Source of the DNA: Propionivibrio soli
GTDB taxonomy: Bacteria; Pseudomonadota; Gammaproteobacteria; Burkholderiales; Rhodocyclaceae
Assembly: GCF_025770765.1 (NCBI RefSeq)
Contig: NZ_JANZKY010000002.1
Span: 186,001 to 250,000 of the forward strand
Direction of reading: 5' to 3'
DNA: 64,000 nt
The position numbers and the translations under genes are program-made. The notes under the pieces were generated by a model, which worked only from the letters and a program-made list of their open reading frames with translations, searched no databases and had not been told where the DNA came from. Positions 51,511-59,553 of the stretch are shown in pieces (position 1 is the stretch's first letter; each line of letters opens with the position of its first letter).

Positions 51511-52377
51511 ATGTCGATCAAACACCCTATCATCGCCGTGACCGGCTCCTCAGGTGCCGGCACAACGTCGATCACGCGGGCGTTTCAACACATCTTTCGG
51601 CGCGAACAACTGAACGTCGAGATGATCGAGGGCGACAGCTTCCATCGCTACGATCGTGCGACGATGCGCGCCAAGATGGAAGAGCTGAATACCAGCCATT
51701 TCAGTCATTTCGGTCCGGAAGCCAATCTGCTTGAGGAACTCGAGAACCTGTTCCGGCAATACGGAGAATCCGGACGCGGCCAGCGCCGCCACTATATTCA
51801 CGACGAAGTTGAAGCGGCCCGCTTCGGAGGCGAACCTGGAACTTTCACGCCTTGGGAAGACCTGCCTGAACACACCGACGCCCTGTTCTACGAAGGGCTG
51901 CACGGTGCATTAAAGACCGATAAGGTTGACGTCGCGGCGCATGCGGACCTGCGCGTCGGCGTCGTGCCGATCATCAACCTCGAGTGGATCCAGAAAATCC
52001 ACCGGGATCGGGCGCTACGCGGCTATTCCAGCGAGGCGGTGATGGACACGATCCTGCGCCGCATGCCGGACTATGTTCATTACATCTGCCCGCAGTTTTC
52101 GCGCACGCACGTCAATTTCCAGCGCGTGCCGACTGTGGATACGTCAAACCCGCTGATTGCCAAGGACATCCCGACCCTCGACGAGAGCTTCATGGTGATT
52201 CGCTTCGACAACCCGAAGGGAATCGATTTCCCTTACCTGCTCAGCATGCTGCATGACTCGTTCATGTCGCGGCCGAATATCATCGTCTGCCCGGGCGGCA
52301 AACTCGATCTGGCCATGCAGCTCATCCTGACACCGATGATCCTGCAGTTGATGGATAAAAAACGGCGCGCTTCGTAG
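51511..52377 (+). CDS. cbbP: Phosphoribulokinase (proteobacterial type I)
   Basis: PRK (288 aa) makes ribulose 1,5-bisphosphate from ribulose 5-phosphate and ATP. It has the P-loop AVTGSSGAGTTSITRAF near the N terminus, EGDSFHRYDRATM (catalytic Asp region), DALFYEGLHGAL and RRMPDYVHYICPQFSRTHVNFQRVPTVDTSNP. The type I (octameric) form is shared with autotrophic proteobacteria. It sits 30 bases after fbp and ends next to the convergent DedA gene. Confidence 0.96.
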   Translation: MSIKHPIIAVTGSSGAGTTSITRAFQHIFRREQLNVEMIEGDSFHRYDRATMRAKMEELNTSHFSHFGPEANLLEELENLFRQYGESGRGQRRHYIHDEVEAARFGGEPGTFTPWEDLPEHTDALFYEGLHGALKTDKVDVAAHADLRVGVVPIINLEWIQKIHRDRALRGYSSEAVMDTILRRMPDYVHYICPQFSRTHVNFQRVPTVDTSNPLIAKDIPTLDESFMVIRFDNPKGIDFPYLLSMLHDSFMSRPNIIVCPGGKLDLAMQLILTPMILQLMDKKRRAS

Positions 52378-52383
52378 GGCGAA

Positions 52384-53025
52384 TCACGCCCTTGCGCGAC
52401 GCTGCTGCAGCCACCCTACGACGACCGGGACCATGGAGACCGCGATGATGCCCAGGATAACTGCCGTCAAGTTGCTTTGTACCCAAGGCAGGTTGCCGAA
52501 AAAGTAACCAGCCAGCGTCAGCGAGAATACCCAGGCGGTGGCGCCGATCAGGTTGAAGAAGGTGAAGCGGGGATAGCTCATCGCCCCGATGCCGGCGACG
52601 AAGGGTGCAAAGGTACGAAACAAGGGGAGGAAGCGGGATATGACAAGCGTCTTTCCCCCGTGTTTTTCATAGAAGGCGTGCGTCTTCTGCAACGCTTCCT
52701 TGTTGAATAGGCGCGAACCTTCCCAATGAAAAACCTTCGGCCCGAGAAAACGCCCGATCTGGTAGTTCAGCATGTTGCCGAGGGTCGCGGCCGCCGCAAG
52801 CGTTGCCAAAAGAATCGTGATATCCATGCCACCAAGAGCCGCTAGCGCCCCGGCAACAAAGAGAAGGGAATCCCCTGGCAGGAACGGCGTCACGACGAAA
52901 CCCGTCTCGCTGAAGATGATGGCGAAGAGGATCGCATAGATCCAAACCCCGTATTGCTGCACGAGAAGCGCCAGATGCTTGTCGAGATGAAGGACGATGT
53001 CGATAAAGGTGGCGATGATTTCCAT
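52384..53025 (-). CDS. DedA family membrane protein
   Basis: The 213-residue protein belongs to the DedA/SNARE-associated family, thought to flip undecaprenyl phosphate or phospholipids. Motifs: YAILFAIIFSETGFVVTPFLPGDSLLFVAGALAALGG, NYQIGRFLGPKVF, HGGKTLVISRFLPLFRTFAPFVAGIGAMSYPRF and FNLIGATAWVFSLTLAGYFFGN. The ATG at 53025 (MEIIATFIDIVLHLDKHLA) is preferred over the ATG at 53088, whose extra residues do not fit. It converges on phosphoribulokinase. Confidence 0.92.
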   Translation of the reverse strand: MEIIATFIDIVLHLDKHLALLVQQYGVWIYAILFAIIFSETGFVVTPFLPGDSLLFVAGALAALGGMDITILLATLAAAATLGNMLNYQIGRFLGPKVFHWEGSRLFNKEALQKTHAFYEKHGGKTLVISRFLPLFRTFAPFVAGIGAMSYPRFTFFNLIGATAWVFSLTLAGYFFGNLPWVQSNLTAVILGIIAVSMVPVVVGWLQQRRARA

Positions 53026-53225
53026 GGAATCGGCGGGGAAGGGGTACAAATGGGCGATTCTACCGGAAGGCGACAAGGAGCCAAGCAAACAACCAGCGAG
53101 GCAATCGACATGCCTGCGGGCTCATACCGTGAATCAAGGGTCGGAAGCTGATGTGGAGCCCGTATAGACCGACATGTAAGTAGGTGGAGACCCGTCCCAC
53201 CTCCGTTGGTTCTGGCTCACGGCCG

Positions 53226-53231
53226 GTATAA
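53226..53231 (+). promoter_or_regulatory. Possible -10 box of mutL
   Basis: A perfect TATAAT lies 8 bases before the mutL ATG. If used, the transcript would begin at or near the start codon. A TTGG-type -35 sequence is only 14 bases upstream, so the assignment is weak. Confidence 0.35.
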
Positions 53232-53238
53232 TCGGCAG

Positions 53239-55131
53239 ATGCTAGAAAACGCCACCATCCGCCTCCTGCCCGACCTCCTGATCAGCCAGATTGCGGCAGG
53301 CGAAGTCGTCGAGCGCCCCGCTTCGGTACTCAAGGAACTGCTCGAAAACGCAATCGATGCAGGGAGCACGGTAATCCAGATTCAGCTCGAAGAAGGCGGA
53401 GTCAAACTGATCCGCGTTTCCGACGACGGACATGGCATCGCCGGGGACGAACTTGCACTTGCACTGACGCGGCATGCGACGTCGAAAATCGCCACACTGA
53501 CCGACCTGGAACGGGTAGCGACGCTTGGTTTCCGTGGCGAAGCGCTAGCTTCGATCGCCGCCGTGGCGCGCGTAACGCTCACGAGCCGGCAACTTGGATC
53601 AAGCCACGCCTGGCGTCTCGCCGGCGAAGCGGCTGCCTCCGGTTCTGCGGCGTCTCCGGAACCCGCTGCCCTCGCCGGCGGCACCGTCGTCGAGATGCGC
53701 GATCTTTACTACAACACCCCCGCGCGTCGGAAATTTCTCAAGTCCGAAGCGACCGAATTTGCGCACTGCAGCGAAATCGTCAAACGAATCGCCCTGGCCC
53801 ATCCATCGATCGCCTTCACCCTCGCACATAATGGGCGTGTAGGGCTGCATCTGCCGAAAAACGATGCTCGCGGACGAGCCGGCGCAATTCTCGGCGAGGA
53901 CTTTCTGGCCGAGTCGCGCGCGGTACAGGCAGAGGTGACTGGGGAAAATGGCTTTTTGCTACGTTTGTCTGGGCACTGTGCGTTGCCGGCCCATTCGCGG
54001 GCACGCAACGATGCTCAGTACTGCTACGTAAACGGGCGTTTCGTTCGGGACAAGCTGCTTGGCCACGCATTGCGCGAAGCGTATCAGGACATGCTGCACG
54101 GCAGTCGCTATCCGGCGTATTGCGTCTTTCTCGAGATCGACCCGTCGACGGTGGACGTCAATGTGCATCCGGCAAAGACGGAGGTGCGTTTTCGCGACGG
54201 CCGTGCCGTGCATCAGTTCGTCTTCCATGCGGTACAACGCACATTATCCAGTCCCTTGTCTAACGTCGGGACCGCTGTTCCGGTGCCTGTTGGTAACAAC
54301 GAAGCGCCGCCCACAAGAGCCCCGCTTGCAACGGTTCGCGCTGCATCCGACGACCGGTGGCCGTCACGCAGCGATGGTCCGCGGCCTGGAAAATCCGCCG
54401 AGGGGCGCCCGCTGTGGACACCGACGCAAGGATCGCTTCGCGTCGGCGAGCCTACCGCCGCGTATTTCGCCTTCGCCGAAAAGGCTCGCGATGACAACCC
54501 AGGGACTCAGAATGCCGCTGTCCTTCCAACGGCCGATACACCCGACTCGGCGCCGCTCGGTTACGCGCTCGCGCAGCTTCATGGCGTCTATATCCTGGCG
54601 CAAAACGCCCACGGGCTGGTGCTCGTCGACATGCATGCGGCGCATGAGCGGATTCTGTACGAACGGCTCAAGTCGGCGCTCGACGCGCATCGGGTCGCCA
54701 CCCAGGCGCTCCTCGTGCCAGCGGTTTTCGCCGCGAACGCCATCGAAATGGCTGCGGTCGAGGAATTCGCCTCCACGCTCGCTGACCTCGGCTTCGAAGT
54801 CACGGCCGCCGGTCCGACACAGCTTGCCGTACGTGCGGTCCCGGCGTTGCTACAGGCCGCAGATCCCGCCGCGCTGGTACGTGCACTGCTCGCCGAACTG
54901 AGGGAGCATGGTGTTAGCCAACTGCTCGCGATGCGGCGCAACGAGCTCCTGGCCACGATGGCGTGTCACGGGGCTGTTCGAGCCAAAAGACTGCTCTCAA
55001 TCCCGGAGATGAACGCGCTGCTGCGACAAATGGAAGAAACCGAACGTGCCGACCAATGCAACCACGGCCGGCCCACTTGGACACAGCTTTCGATGAGCGA
55101 TCTGGATCGCCTCTTCCTGCGCGGCCGCTGA
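53239..55131 (+). CDS. mutL: DNA mismatch repair protein MutL
   Basis: MutL (630 aa) couples mismatch recognition by MutS to downstream strand removal. The GHKL ATPase motifs are KELLENAIDAGST, SDDGHGIAGDELA, TRHATSKI and LGFRGEALASIAAV. The C-terminal domain includes GYALAQLHGVYILAQNAHGLVLVDMHAAHERILYE, which matches the DQHA-x2-E-x4-E endonuclease motif with Met for Gln, and later ACHGAVRA and QCNHGRPTW, so it may have the nicking activity of MutH-less organisms. Middle linker (residues ~340-440) is variable and disordered. Confidence 0.96.
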   Translation: MLENATIRLLPDLLISQIAAGEVVERPASVLKELLENAIDAGSTVIQIQLEEGGVKLIRVSDDGHGIAGDELALALTRHATSKIATLTDLERVATLGFRGEALASIAAVARVTLTSRQLGSSHAWRLAGEAAASGSAASPEPAALAGGTVVEMRDLYYNTPARRKFLKSEATEFAHCSEIVKRIALAHPSIAFTLAHNGRVGLHLPKNDARGRAGAILGEDFLAESRAVQAEVTGENGFLLRLSGHCALPAHSRARNDAQYCYVNGRFVRDKLLGHALREAYQDMLHGSRYPAYCVFLEIDPSTVDVNVHPAKTEVRFRDGRAVHQFVFHAVQRTLSSPLSNVGTAVPVPVGNNEAPPTRAPLATVRAASDDRWPSRSDGPRPGKSAEGRPLWTPTQGSLRVGEPTAAYFAFAEKARDDNPGTQNAAVLPTADTPDSAPLGYALAQLHGVYILAQNAHGLVLVDMHAAHERILYERLKSALDAHRVATQALLVPAVFAANAIEMAAVEEFASTLADLGFEVTAAGPTQLAVRAVPALLQAADPAALVRALLAELREHGVSQLLAMRRNELLATMACHGAVRAKRLLSIPEMNALLRQMEETERADQCNHGRPTWTQLSMSDLDRLFLRGR

Positions 55132-55164
55132 GTTTCGTCTGAGTTTCGTTTGACCAGCCCGCCA

Positions 55165-56106
55165 ATGAAAAAGCCCGTCGCCATCCTGCTCATGGGGCCC
55201 ACAGCAAGCGGAAAAACGGCCGTTGCCCTCGAACTTGCCCGTCGTTTCCCTGTTGAACTTGTTAGCGTGGATTCCGCGCAGGTTTTTCGCGACATGAACG
55301 TCGGCACGGCAAAACCCGACGCCGTCACCCTCTCCGAGTTTCCGCATCACCTGATCGACGTAATTACGCCAGAGGAAACCTATTCGGCCGAGCGTTTCCG
55401 GCTCGACGCGTTGCGGGCGATGACCGAGATTACCGCTCGCGGCCGCGTTCCTCTGCTCGTCGGCGGAACGATGTTGTACTTCAAGGCCTTGCTCGAAGGC
55501 CTCGCGGAGCTTCCTGAAGCCGACACGGCAACCCGCGCAGCCATAGATCGGCAAGCCGCCGAACAAGGCTGGCCGAACGTGCATTCCGAACTCGCGCAAG
55601 TCGACCCGGAAACCGCCGCCCGGCTGCACCCCACTGATGCGCAGCGCATCCAGCGCGCCCTTGAAGTCTTCCGACTAACCGGCCGCCCTTTGTCTACGTT
55701 GATTGCAGAAAATCGAAGCGAGACGCCACCCTTCGACTTCGTTTCGATCGGGTTGGCGCCGAGCGAGCGATCCATTCTTCACGAGCGGATCGCACGGCGC
55801 TTCGACGCGATGCTGCAAGCCGGACTCGAGGCGGAAGTCGAAACGCTGCGGACCAAGTACCGTTTGGACGCTGGACGCCCCTCGATGCGGTGCGTCGGCT
55901 ACCGGCAGGTTTGGGAAGTGATCGAAGGCCTGGCCCCCCGTGGGGAAATGCGCGTTCGGGGCATCTTTGCCACGCGCCAACTCGCCAAGCGCCAGCTCAC
56001 CTGGCTCAACAATACCCTGCGCCCCGAAGTCTTCGACTGCCTCGCGCCCGAACTTGCCAGCCGCGTAATCCGGCGGGTCGCTCCCGTCTTCAACGCGGTT
56101 GAGTGA
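55165..56106 (+). CDS. miaA: tRNA dimethylallyltransferase
   Basis: MiaA adds a dimethylallyl group to A37 of tRNAs reading codons that start with U. The 313-residue protein begins MKKPVAILLMGPTASGKTAVALELA (P-loop). It has the catalytic SVDSAQVFRDMNVGTAKP, YSAERFRLDAL, LLVGGTMLYFKALLEG and later RQLAKRQLTWLNN. A TTG at 55150 is possible, but the ATG at 55165 fits the family better. It follows mutL by 33 bases, as is common, and ends before a hairpin. Confidence 0.96.
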   Translation: MKKPVAILLMGPTASGKTAVALELARRFPVELVSVDSAQVFRDMNVGTAKPDAVTLSEFPHHLIDVITPEETYSAERFRLDALRAMTEITARGRVPLLVGGTMLYFKALLEGLAELPEADTATRAAIDRQAAEQGWPNVHSELAQVDPETAARLHPTDAQRIQRALEVFRLTGRPLSTLIAENRSETPPFDFVSIGLAPSERSILHERIARRFDAMLQAGLEAEVETLRTKYRLDAGRPSMRCVGYRQVWEVIEGLAPRGEMRVRGIFATRQLAKRQLTWLNNTLRPEVFDCLAPELASRVIRRVAPVFNAVE

Positions 56107-56125
56107 TCCGGCGACGGGTCAACAA

Positions 56126-56155
56126 AAAAGCCCATGCGTTTGGGCATGGGCTTTT
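56126..56155. terminator. Bidirectional hairpin after miaA
   Basis: AAAAGCCCATGC (56126-56137) pairs with GCATGGGCTTTT (56144-56155) around a 6-base loop. The minus strand has a six-T run after the stem and the plus strand four, so it terminates miaA weakly and any minus-strand transcript more strongly. Confidence 0.72.
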
Positions 56156-56223
56156 GAGACTTCAACCCCAGCACATCCGGCCGGAGTAATCGGCTATTCA
56201 CCGCAATGGTGCTACACGATCAG

Positions 56224-56235
56224 TTTTAAAGAGCA
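56224..56235 (-). promoter_or_regulatory. boxA-like antitermination element
   Basis: On the minus strand the sequence is TGCTCTTTAAAA, one base from the rrn boxA consensus TGCTCTTTAACA that is bound by NusB-NusE. There is no rRNA gene downstream in this window. Confidence 0.5.
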
Positions 56236-56362
56236 TTTACAACAAACGATCATGAAGTCTCCAGAAAACGGCTGGTACCGCGCTTACTCACCGGATTCGC
56301 CGCAGGTCACGGTGCACTTCCACTATAGGCGCTGAAAGGGAAAACGCCAGGACAATCGTTGC

Positions 56363-56532
56363 ATGTGCGTTTGGAACCAAGAGCGCCGCGCCGGCCACGA
56401 ACAGTTTCGTGGCTGCATGGCTCAAGCCCTCTCACCGTTTTCCAACGGCGGTCCTCTCGTGCTCAAGGTATTGGAACGAAATGCCGTACACAAAGTCGTT
56501 AACAGTGCGGATGTTCCAAAGGAATTCGAGTG
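56363..56532 (+). CDS. Possible 56-residue protein overlapping the next gene
   Basis: A short frame starts MCVWNQERRAGHEQFRGCMAQ with AGGA ten bases upstream of the ATG and ends ADVPKEFE; its TGA overlaps the GTG of the next gene (GTGA), as in coupled pairs. The tail contains SPFSNGGPLVLKVLERNAVHKV. I recognise no family. It is plausible but unproven; a start at the internal ATG 56417 would leave 38 residues. Confidence 0.35.
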
Positions 56533-56880
56533 AAGCTCCCTCCCGCAGTCCCACCACGCTATCTCGGCGCCAGCGACCTGAAGTCGTACACGCAAGAGAG
56601 GCGCCCCGAACCTGTTGAGTCGTCCAACGGTACGAACAGCGCTTTGTACTCGACGGTCGAGCAACAACTCGAGGCTGCGCCTAGCCGTTCAGCATTGAAC
56701 GGGAAAACGCGCGCCGAGCTGGCCGAACGCCCGGCGCGATTGACGATCACGCCCCAACCGGTCATGGAAGAACGGCGGCGACAGGATCGTCGCCAAGCGA
56801 AGCAGGCGGTGTTTCTTGATACCCGACAACGGCGCGGTCGACGCCGCACAGACGGGAAAGTCATCGACTACGAGATTTAG
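56530..56880 (+). CDS. Conserved small basic protein of unknown function
   Basis: The 116-residue protein begins with GTG (MKLPPAVPPRYLGASDLKSYTQERRP) and ends with a strongly basic region MEERRRQDRRQAKQAVFLDTRQRRGRRR. The PPRYLGASDL start and the LDTR-basic tail recur, as I recall, in short betaproteobacterial hypothetical proteins of this size. No membrane segment or signal is visible; a nucleic-acid or membrane-surface role is possible from charge alone. It converges on purM with 56 bases between the two stops. Confidence 0.68.
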   Translation: MKLPPAVPPRYLGASDLKSYTQERRPEPVESSNGTNSALYSTVEQQLEAAPSRSALNGKTRAELAERPARLTITPQPVMEERRRQDRRQAKQAVFLDTRQRRGRRRTDGKVIDYEI

Positions 56881-56936
56881 GCAAAGAGCGGTCGCACGGG
56901 GGGCACGCCGCCTCGCGAACCTAATCGGAGTTGCGC

Positions 56937-57983
56937 TCAGATAACGATCGTCTGCGGTTCATCACCGCTCCGCGCTTCGATGCAGCCAATCTCGATCGCC
57001 TTTTCTCCGGCCGCTTGCAGATGTTTGATCGCTTGCCCCGCGTTTTCGCGTGCAACGATGACAACCATACCAATGCCGCAATTGAAAACGCGGTGCATTT
57101 CCGCCTCGGCCACGTTGCCCTCTGCTTGCAGCCACTGGAAAAGCTTCGGACGGACCCAAGTCCCCTGCTCGATGACGGCCTTCACGTTCGACGGCAAGAC
57201 GCGCGGCACGTTTTCGGTGAGACCGCCACCTGTGATGTGCGCCATGCCTTTGACGGGCAGCACCGTCATCAGGGCGAGCATGGGTTTCACATAAATGCGC
57301 GTCGGCTCCATTACCGCGTCAGCCAGCGTACGGCCAGCATCGAACTCCGCATTCATATCCGGTTTGGCGCGGGCGAGGATCTTGCGCACAAGCGAATACC
57401 CGTTCGAATGGGCTCCCGACGACGGCAAGCCGATAACCACGTCACCCGGAACGATCGTTTCGCCGGTGATGATCTTCGACTTCTCCACCGCGCCCACGGC
57501 GAAGCCAGCGAGGTCGTACTCACCTTCCGGATACATCCCCGGCATTTCGGCTGTTTCGCCGCCGATCAGAGCGCATCCGGCGTATTCGCAGCCCTTCGCG
57601 ATCCCTTTGACGACGCTCGCCGCCGTATCGACGTTGAGCTTGCCACAGGCAAAATAGTCGAGGAAAAACAAAGGTTCGGCGCCTTGGACGAGGACATCAT
57701 TGACGCTCATGGCGACCAGGTCTATACCCACCGTGTCGTGGCGTTGCAGATCGAATGCCAGCTTGAGCTTCGTGCCGACGCCATCGGTACCGGAAACCAG
57801 AACGGGCTCCTTGTAGCGTTTCGGCACTTCGAACAGTGCCCCAAATCCGCCGAGGCCGCTCAGCACGCCTTCGCGCACCGTTCTCTTGGCAAAGGGCTTG
57901 ATGCGCTCGACAAGTTCATCGCCCGCGCTGATATCCACCCCGGCGTCGCTGTAGGAAAGGGCTTGCTTCGATTGCTCGGTCAT
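56937..57983 (-). CDS. purM: Phosphoribosylformylglycinamidine cyclo-ligase (AIR synthetase)
   Basis: PurM (348 aa) closes the imidazole ring in purine synthesis with ATP. It begins [35 protein letters not shown], followed by the glycine-rich [11 protein letters not shown] and the metal/phosphate residues [14 protein letters not shown], then [24 protein letters not shown] and [17 protein letters not shown]-type AHITGGGL near residue 245. I chose the ATG at 57983; the ATG at 57995 is an alternative. It is divergent from hda, the standard betaproteobacterial arrangement. Confidence 0.97.
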   Translation of the reverse strand: MTEQSKQALSYSDAGVDISAGDELVERIKPFAKRTVREGVLSGLGGFGALFEVPKRYKEPVLVSGTDGVGTKLKLAFDLQRHDTVGIDLVAMSVNDVLVQGAEPLFFLDYFACGKLNVDTAASVVKGIAKGCEYAGCALIGGETAEMPGMYPEGEYDLAGFAVGAVEKSKIITGETIVPGDVVIGLPSSGAHSNGYSLVRKILARAKPDMNAEFDAGRTLADAVMEPTRIYVKPMLALMTVLPVKGMAHITGGGLTENVPRVLPSNVKAVIEQGTWVRPKLFQWLQAEGNVAEAEMHRVFNCGIGMVVIVARENAGQAIKHLQAAGEKAIEIGCIEARSGDEPQTIVI

Positions 57984-58015
57984 CGTGTCGATCATCCGCG
58001 AAAGATTGTGCGAGG

Positions 58016-58042
58016 TTGGGCCAGTCGTCGAAGTGGTAAAAT
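58016..58042 (+). promoter_or_regulatory. Candidate promoter of hda
   Basis: TTGGGC (58016-58021) and TAAAAT (58037-58042) lie 15 bases apart on the plus strand, about 84 bases before the hda ATG. The spacer is short. Confidence 0.4.
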
Positions 58043-58126
58043 CGCCGACTTCGTTCGCAAAGGTCGGAATTTTATCCGAAACAGGCGCTTCGCGTGCTCC
58101 GCGCCGCGCCCCGCGGCACTTTTCCA

Positions 58127-58780
58127 ATGCGCCAACTGATTCTCGATTTATTGCCGGAAACCCCGCCGACACTCGACAATTTCGTCTGTGGCGGCAACGG
58201 CGAAGCAATCACCGGACTCGCCGCCTGGCTAGGCGACGACAACCGCGAGCCGGCGCTATTGCTGTGGGGCGAACCGGGTTCCGGCAAGACGCACCTGCTG
58301 CGTGCGAGCGGGGCTCGCTATTGCGACGCGGCAATCGATCCTGGACTGATTTGTGTTGCCGATGAAGAGCAATTTCTCGCTGTGGACAACGTCCAAACGC
58401 TCGATGATGCCGGCCAGATCGCTTTGTTCAACGTTTTCAATCGCATCCGCGCCAACGGCGGCCGATTGCTGACCGCCGCCGATCAGCCACCGCAGCAACT
58501 CGCTCTGCGCGAGGATTTGCGCACTCGCCTGGGTTCATCGCTGATCTACCGGCTGCAACCCCTGACCGATGAGGAGAAACGCGACGCCCTGGGGACGCAG
58601 GCCTCGGCCCGGGGGCTGCGGTTGCCGGCGGACGCTCTTGATTATCTTCTCGCACGCGCACCGCGAGATATGCGTAGCCTGTCGGCGCTCGTCGTGGCGC
58701 TCGATCGATACTCACTCGAACAGAAACGGGCGATCACACTGCCTTTGCTGCGCGAAGTGCTACAGAACGCAGCGTCCTAG
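58127..58780 (+). CDS. hda: DnaA regulatory inactivator Hda
   Basis: Hda (217 aa) binds the sliding clamp and stimulates ATP hydrolysis by DnaA to prevent re-initiation. The N terminus [24 protein letters not shown] includes a clamp-binding QLxLxL-type segment (QLILDL), followed by the AAA+ P-loop [15 protein letters not shown], then the sensor region [19 protein letters not shown] and an arginine-finger-type region [19 protein letters not shown] begin at the ATG at 58127 rather than the upstream TTG at 58094. It lies 20 bases before the HAD phosphatase. Confidence 0.94.
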   Translation: MRQLILDLLPETPPTLDNFVCGGNGEAITGLAAWLGDDNREPALLLWGEPGSGKTHLLRASGARYCDAAIDPGLICVADEEQFLAVDNVQTLDDAGQIALFNVFNRIRANGGRLLTAADQPPQQLALREDLRTRLGSSLIYRLQPLTDEEKRDALGTQASARGLRLPADALDYLLARAPRDMRSLSALVVALDRYSLEQKRAITLPLLREVLQNAAS

Positions 58781-58800
58781 CCATTCTTCGGAAGACTTCC

Positions 58801-59466
58801 ATGCATCTCGCTTTATTTGACCTCGACAACACGCTGATCGCTGGCGACAGCGACTTCGAGTGGGCACAGTTCCTGATCGACAAGGGCGTACTCGACCCGG
58901 AGGTGCATGCGGCAAAGAACGAGGCGTTTTACGAGCAATACAAAGCAGGAACCCTCGATATCGATGAGTTTTTGGATTTCCAATTGCATCCGCTGTCCCG
59001 CCATCCACGCGCGCAACTCGACGCCTGGCGCATGGAGTTCGTAAATAATCGCATCAAACCGTTGATTGGCGAACGAGCGCGGCAATTGGTTCGAAACCAC
59101 CAGAAGAATGGCGACACCTGCGTCATCGTCACGGCGACCAACAGTTTCGTTACACAGCCGGTCGCAGCCGAATTTGGCATTGCCCACTTGATTGCCACGA
59201 TTCCCGCGCAGGAAAATGGGCAATTCACGGGAAAAACGCGGGGAACTCCCTCATTCCGCGAAGGAAAAATCGCTCGTGTCGAAGCCTGGCTCGAGTCACT
59301 CGGCCTCTGGTGGAGCAACTTTGGCCGCAGCTGGTTCTACAGCGACTCGCTCAACGACCTGCCACTACTGGCACGCGTCACCGATCCCGTCGCCGTCGAT
59401 CCTGACGCGACCTTGCGCGCGCACGCCGAGAAGGCCGGTTGGCCGATCCTTGCGCTGAACACCTGA
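58801..59466 (+). CDS. HAD-superfamily (SerB-like) phosphatase
   Basis: The 221-residue enzyme has the HAD motifs: FDLDNTLIAGD (motif I with nucleophile Asp), VIVTATNSF (motif II), KIARVEAWL (motif III Lys) and YSDSLNDLPLLARV (motif IV). It is of the PSPase-like HAD-IB subfamily, often called 'HAD family hydrolase' in betaproteobacteria, just after hda. The substrate is not certain; phosphoserine or a related phosphate ester is possible, but no assignment should be assumed. Confidence 0.9.
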   Translation: MHLALFDLDNTLIAGDSDFEWAQFLIDKGVLDPEVHAAKNEAFYEQYKAGTLDIDEFLDFQLHPLSRHPRAQLDAWRMEFVNNRIKPLIGERARQLVRNHQKNGDTCVIVTATNSFVTQPVAAEFGIAHLIATIPAQENGQFTGKTRGTPSFREGKIARVEAWLESLGLWWSNFGRSWFYSDSLNDLPLLARVTDPVAVDPDATLRAHAEKAGWPILALNT

Positions 59467-59553
59467 TCCCATGCGCAGCTCAACTGCGGCCATTGGCAAC
59501 GACAAGCCGCCTTTCCAATCGCAACACAACAGCAGCACCAAAAGAAATCCGCG

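Larger units (their letters stand above)
56126..56320 (-). ncRNA. Candidate boxA-containing RNA on the minus strand
   Basis: Reading the minus strand downward, a TATAGT box lies at about 56322-56327, then TGCTCTTTAAAA at 56224-56235, which matches the rRNA boxA antitermination element TGCTCTTTAACA at 11 of 12 positions, then an rRNA-leader-like GAATAGCCGATT and a hairpin with a six-T run at 56126-56155. No rRNA gene follows. It may be a stable RNA, an rRNA leader relic, or an unusual 3' region of the purM transcript. The 5' end is a guess. Confidence 0.35.
56107..56362. other. Intergenic region with hairpin and minus-strand boxA
   Basis: The stretch holds a bidirectional hairpin (56126-56155) and, on the minus strand, a boxA-like element (56224-56235). 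No protein gene is convincing; a 79-codon frame 56099-56335 has no family resemblance and no ribosome site. It may encode a short RNA (see the ncRNA entry). Confidence 0.5.

Noticed and set aside
52376-52392. Hairpin AGGGCG/CGCCCT spanning the phosphoribulokinase and DedA stops
   Set aside because: Stem of six bases with no T tract on either strand; too weak to call a terminator.
56099-56335. 79-codon frame just after miaA
   Set aside because: It runs through the terminator hairpin, lacks a ribosome site and resembles nothing; the region is better explained as non-coding.
56931-58139. 402-codon open frame on the plus strand opposite purM
   Set aside because: Antisense to a clearly conserved purM; residues are His/Arg-rich and match no family.
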